NCBI GenBank assembly: GCA_002451015.1
Contig: DKBB01000343.1
Span: forward strand, 8,062-18,076
Direction: 5' to 3'
Source: Acidobacteria bacterium UBA6911
GTDB lineage: Bacteria > Acidobacteriota > UBA6911
DNA length: 10,015 nt
A program made the translations under genes and the position numbers. Of this stretch, positions 7,759 to 10,015 are shown piece after piece (positions within the stretch are counted from its first letter, which is position 1; each line of letters opens with the position of its first letter). The notes beneath the pieces were generated by a model that had not been told where the DNA came from, searched no databases, and worked only from the letters and a program-made list of their open reading frames with translations.

Positions 7759-8738
7759 CTTGTTGGGGCATAATAACCTTTACGAAAGTTTAATTTAAAC
7801 TCACCTTCTCTGGCCTTGATTTCAATTTTCCGATATTTACCGTCTTTTTTAGAATTTGTGGACGTATATCCTATACTGTATTGACTTCGAAGCTCCTGGT
7901 TGATCTGTCGGAAGTTATCGAATAATTCATCCACTTTGAAAGGGAAAAACACCCTGCCGCCGGTTTCTTTTACGAGATCCGTCAAGGTATCATCCGCCTC
8001 GGTATCAGCGCTGACTCCAAAAAAACCGCCTTTGCTGACGCTGATGGCGAAAATCATGACTTCGGCCCTCAGGGCCATCTCCGTTGCCTGTTCGAGGGTA
8101 TGTTTGCTGGATTCGTCTTCTCCATCCGTCAGGATGATTATGGCTTTCCTTCCCGTTTCCCGGATCAGCTTTTCATCACAACTGAGATAGATGGCGTCAT
8201 ACAGAGATGTGCCGCCGGCAGCCCGTAATTTATTGATTTCCCCAGCCAGCTTATTGGGATCATTTGTGAAATCCTGCACCAGTCTTACTCCGGAGTCGAA
8301 TTCCACCAGCATTGCCCGGTCGTTTTCCTGCATGATGCTTTGGAAGAAATTGATGGCGGCTTCCTGTTCAAACTGAAGCTTGGGTTTTACGCTTTCACTT
8401 GTATCGATGAGCATGGCAAGGGTGAGCGGGATATCGGTTTCGCGCGAGAAATTCTCAATTTTCTGCTTATTGCCGTCTTCATAAACAATAAAATCTTCCT
8501 GCATCAGGCTGGTTACAAACGAGTTTGTATCCTTGTCGAATACAGAGCATAGAACGTTTACGAGGTCGACCCGGACGCGATAGGTTTGATTTGAGAGCCT
8601 GGGTGGGAGTTGCGGGACGGAGGCGGTGGAATCCTCAACCTGTTCCTGGCCGGATAAGACGTTCGTTTGGGGCGTCAAAAGGAAAATCAACAAGACCGCA
8701 AATAGGATCGGGAACCAGCAAAAAGATCGATAAAGCAT
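7755..8738 (-). CDS. Secreted VWA-domain protein (acidobacterial VWFA-related type)
   Basis: The protein has 327 residues. Residues 1-30 look like a signal peptide or anchor: basic start, hydrophobic core about 9-22, then polar. Residues 50-100 hold a beta-rich lead-in (VRVDLVNVLCSVFDKD, then EDFIVYEDG) characteristic of the VWFA-related Acidobacterial domain (TIGR03436), and about 105-285 is the VWA fold. The metal site is complete: DTSES at 112-116, Thr177 in GGTS and Asp205 in LTDGED. The C-terminus RSQYSIGYTSTN and FRKGYYAP is also typical. VWA domains mediate metal-dependent protein binding; the partner is unknown. The ATG at 8738 is preceded by AGGT 7 bases upstream. It has its own promoter and converges on the blaI-like gene, sharing TTAA as the two stop codons, with no terminator visible between them. 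Confidence 0.9.
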   Translation of the reverse strand: MLYRSFCWFPILFAVLLIFLLTPQTNVLSGQEQVEDSTASVPQLPPRLSNQTYRVRVDLVNVLCSVFDKDTNSFVTSLMQEDFIVYEDGNKQKIENFSRETDIPLTLAMLIDTSESVKPKLQFEQEAAINFFQSIMQENDRAMLVEFDSGVRLVQDFTNDPNKLAGEINKLRAAGGTSLYDAIYLSCDEKLIRETGRKAIIILTDGEDESSKHTLEQATEMALRAEVMIFAISVSKGGFFGVSADTEADDTLTDLVKETGGRVFFPFKVDELFDNFRQINQELRSQYSIGYTSTNSKKDGKYRKIEIKAREGEFKLNFRKGYYAPTS

Positions 8739-8767
8739 ATTGTTACCTATAATTTATGTGAGAATTT

Positions 8768-8810
8768 ACTCGGCCTGGGAATTATAAAATTTCGCAAGGT
8801 GCCGAGTCAA
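8768..8810 (-). promoter_or_regulatory. Promoter of the VWA gene, flanked by a 7-base inverted repeat
   Basis: Read leftward, TTGACT (8805-8810) is a near-consensus -35, and a perfect TATAAT (8781-8786) follows after 18 bases. An inverted repeat ACTCGGC (8768-8774) and GCCGAGT (8801-8807) brackets the -10, one copy overlapping the -35 and the other the expected start site. The leader to the ATG would be about 35 bases. The repeat may be an operator or chance. Confidence 0.6.
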
Positions 8811-8830
8811 GCTTCCAGCCGATATAGACG

Positions 8831-9778
8831 CTAGACCGAACAAACCATTTCCAAAAAAAGTTCTAGTTCTTTCGGAAGCGGCGCTGTGAAAGTCATGAAA
8901 CCTCCGGACGCAGGATGAAGAAATGACAGTTTATGGGAGTGCAGGAACGGGCGATGGAGTTCCTTCATAATCCGCGCAAGCTTGGGTGTCAGATTTGATT
9001 CTCTTTTGCCTCCGTAAAGATTGTCTCCTACAACCGGGTGGCCTTTATGTGACAGGTGGACACGGATCTGATGCGTTCGGCCGGTCTCAATACGAATCTT
9101 GAGCAGAGAAAAAGATCCATAACTTTTCTCAAGGGAGTAGTGCGTGATTGCGGATCTTCTTTTTCTGGCTCTGGAAGATATCTTGACCCTGTTATGCGGA
9201 TCTCTTCCAATCGGCAGGTCAATGGTGCCTTGATCCGGGGAAGGGAACCCATATACCAGAGCAAGGTATTCCTTCTTTACAAGTCTGTTCTTGAACTGCA
9301 GTGACAGGGCCCTGTGAGAACGGGTGTTTTTCGCTATGACCATAACCCCGCTGGTCAGTTTATCCAATCGGTGCACTATCCCAGGCCTGATAGGATCTCC
9401 GGTGTCCAGCGGACCGAGATGGTACAAGAGCGCATTGACCAGTGTTGCGGATCGAACTCCCGCCCCGATATGGCAAACCAGACCGGCCGGCTTGTCGATA
9501 ACAGCCAGGTCGGGGTCCTCGTAGAGAATGTCCAAAGGGATTTCTTCGGGAGAGGGTAAATCGGCAGGAGATTTTGGGATCGTTATGGAAATCCGGTCGT
9601 CGGGCCTGGTCAGATACCCAGTCTTAGCCTTTTTCCCGTTTACCAGAAGATAACCCCTGCGAATCCAGTTCTGTATTTGCGAGCGGCTTTCTCCTGGAAT
9701 TCTGCCAAGCAGAAATTGGTCCAGGCGGATACGCGCGGCATCCGGTGGCACGGTCCAAGATTCGATCCTGTCACTCAA
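8831..9778 (-). CDS. RluA/RluD-family 23S rRNA pseudouridine synthase with S4 domain
   Basis: The enzyme isomerises uridine to pseudouridine in structured RNA, most likely 23S rRNA. The 315 residues are the usual RluD size. Residues 15-70 are an S4 RNA-binding domain (RLDQFLLGRIPGESRSQIQN, then VNGKKAK). The catalytic domain follows: VIDKPAGLVCH at 93-103, the motif HRLDKLTSG at 136-144 with catalytic Asp139, and GRTHQIRVHL at 233-242. Whether it is RluD, RluC or another member cannot be told by eye. The start is a TTG at 9778 that overlaps the lgt stop in the bases TTGA. AAAGGG lies 8 bases upstream, and no ATG in this frame precedes the S4 domain. Coupling to lgt recalls the lspA-rluD order of other bacteria. 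Confidence 0.93.
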   Translation of the reverse strand: MSDRIESWTVPPDAARIRLDQFLLGRIPGESRSQIQNWIRRGYLLVNGKKAKTGYLTRPDDRISITIPKSPADLPSPEEIPLDILYEDPDLAVIDKPAGLVCHIGAGVRSATLVNALLYHLGPLDTGDPIRPGIVHRLDKLTSGVMVIAKNTRSHRALSLQFKNRLVKKEYLALVYGFPSPDQGTIDLPIGRDPHNRVKISSRARKRRSAITHYSLEKSYGSFSLLKIRIETGRTHQIRVHLSHKGHPVVGDNLYGGKRESNLTPKLARIMKELHRPFLHSHKLSFLHPASGGFMTFTAPLPKELELFLEMVCSV

Positions 9779-10015
9779 TTATTTTGCCCTTTCGCGGGAC
9801 GGTACCGAAAAAAAAAGTACACGGTCGCCGATCCTATAAAGGTTAAAAGGGCGATCATCTGTGATGTGGATAGAAGACCATATAGCACGAAACTACGGTC
9901 GTCGCCCCGGAAAAATTCCACTGCGAATCTAAGGACGGAAAATAATCCCAGGTATTCCAGAATAACCTGTCCCGATGTGGATTTGCGAGGCAGGCGGTGC
10001 ATCAGGACAATGAAA
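9775..10015 (-). CDS. lgt: Prolipoprotein diacylglyceryl transferase, C-terminal part (5' end outside window)
   Basis: The last 79 residues are visible and the frame remains open to the window edge. Lgt moves diacylglycerol from phosphatidylglycerol onto the lipobox cysteine of prelipoproteins in the inner membrane. The visible part has the typical C-terminal pattern: a short basic loop (RLPRKSTSGQV), a membrane helix EYLGLFSVLRFAVEFFRGDDR containing the RF..EFFRGDDR signature, and a final helix STSQMIALLTFIGSATVYFFF with a basic tail. The methionine at 10002 is internal, not a start. The catalytic His and conserved N-terminal regions lie outside the window. The stop overlaps the TTG start of the pseudouridine synthase gene, so the two form one transcription unit. 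Confidence 0.88.
   Translation of the reverse strand, partial: FIVLMHRLPRKSTSGQVILEYLGLFSVLRFAVEFFRGDDRSFVLYGLLSTSQMIALLTFIGSATVYFFFRYRPAKGQNN

Overview
The window is a compact bacterial chromosomal segment of roughly balanced base composition. It carries eight protein genes, seven on the minus strand and one (a BlaI-type regulator) on the plus strand. I see no tRNA, rRNA, CRISPR array, insertion sequence or phage gene. The best guess for the host is an Acidobacteriota-type bacterium. This rests on a secreted VWA protein of the 'VWFA-related Acidobacterial domain' type, a TPR protein whose N-terminal part resembles the extracytoplasmic half of acidobacterial TPR kinases, and a BlaI-family regulator. 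It is inferred from family resemblance, not from a marker gene.

Layout, in window order. Positions 1-2920 hold a methionine/sulfur-assimilation pair read leftward: metY (O-acetylhomoserine sulfhydrylase), then, 11 bases downstream, a homoserine O-acyltransferase fused in one reading frame to a MetW methyltransferase-like domain and cut by the window edge. A promoter with an imperfect dyad over its -35 precedes metY. Positions 3122-6796 hold a leftward run of thiI (tRNA 4-thiouridine/thiamine sulfurtransferase), a 647-residue membrane-anchored TPR protein overlapping thiI by 8 bases, and a MacroD-type macrodomain protein. Positions 6797-7374 are a gene-free divergent region of 578 bases. It contains a very strong GC hairpin, a candidate leftward promoter, a cluster of TTATGC/GCATAA motifs and a 17-base dyad just upstream of the blaI-like gene. 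The blaI-like gene (7375-7758) converges on the VWA gene (7755-8738), and the two share the bases TTAA as their stop codons. Positions 8831-10015 hold an RluD-family pseudouridine synthase whose TTG start overlaps the stop of the upstream lgt, which is cut by the right edge.

Functional reading: MetX makes O-acylhomoserine and MetY turns it into homocysteine with sulfide. ThiI moves cysteine-derived sulfur into tRNA and thiamine, so the left two-thirds leans toward sulfur metabolism, although thiI and met appear to be separate transcription units. Lgt starts lipoprotein maturation, and its coupling to an rluD-type gene recalls lspA-rluD pairs in other bacteria. The most notable items are the MetX-MetW fusion, the orphan BlaI-type regulator with no BlaR1-type protease beside it, and the structured divergent region. 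I do not see a clear undescribed multi-gene system.
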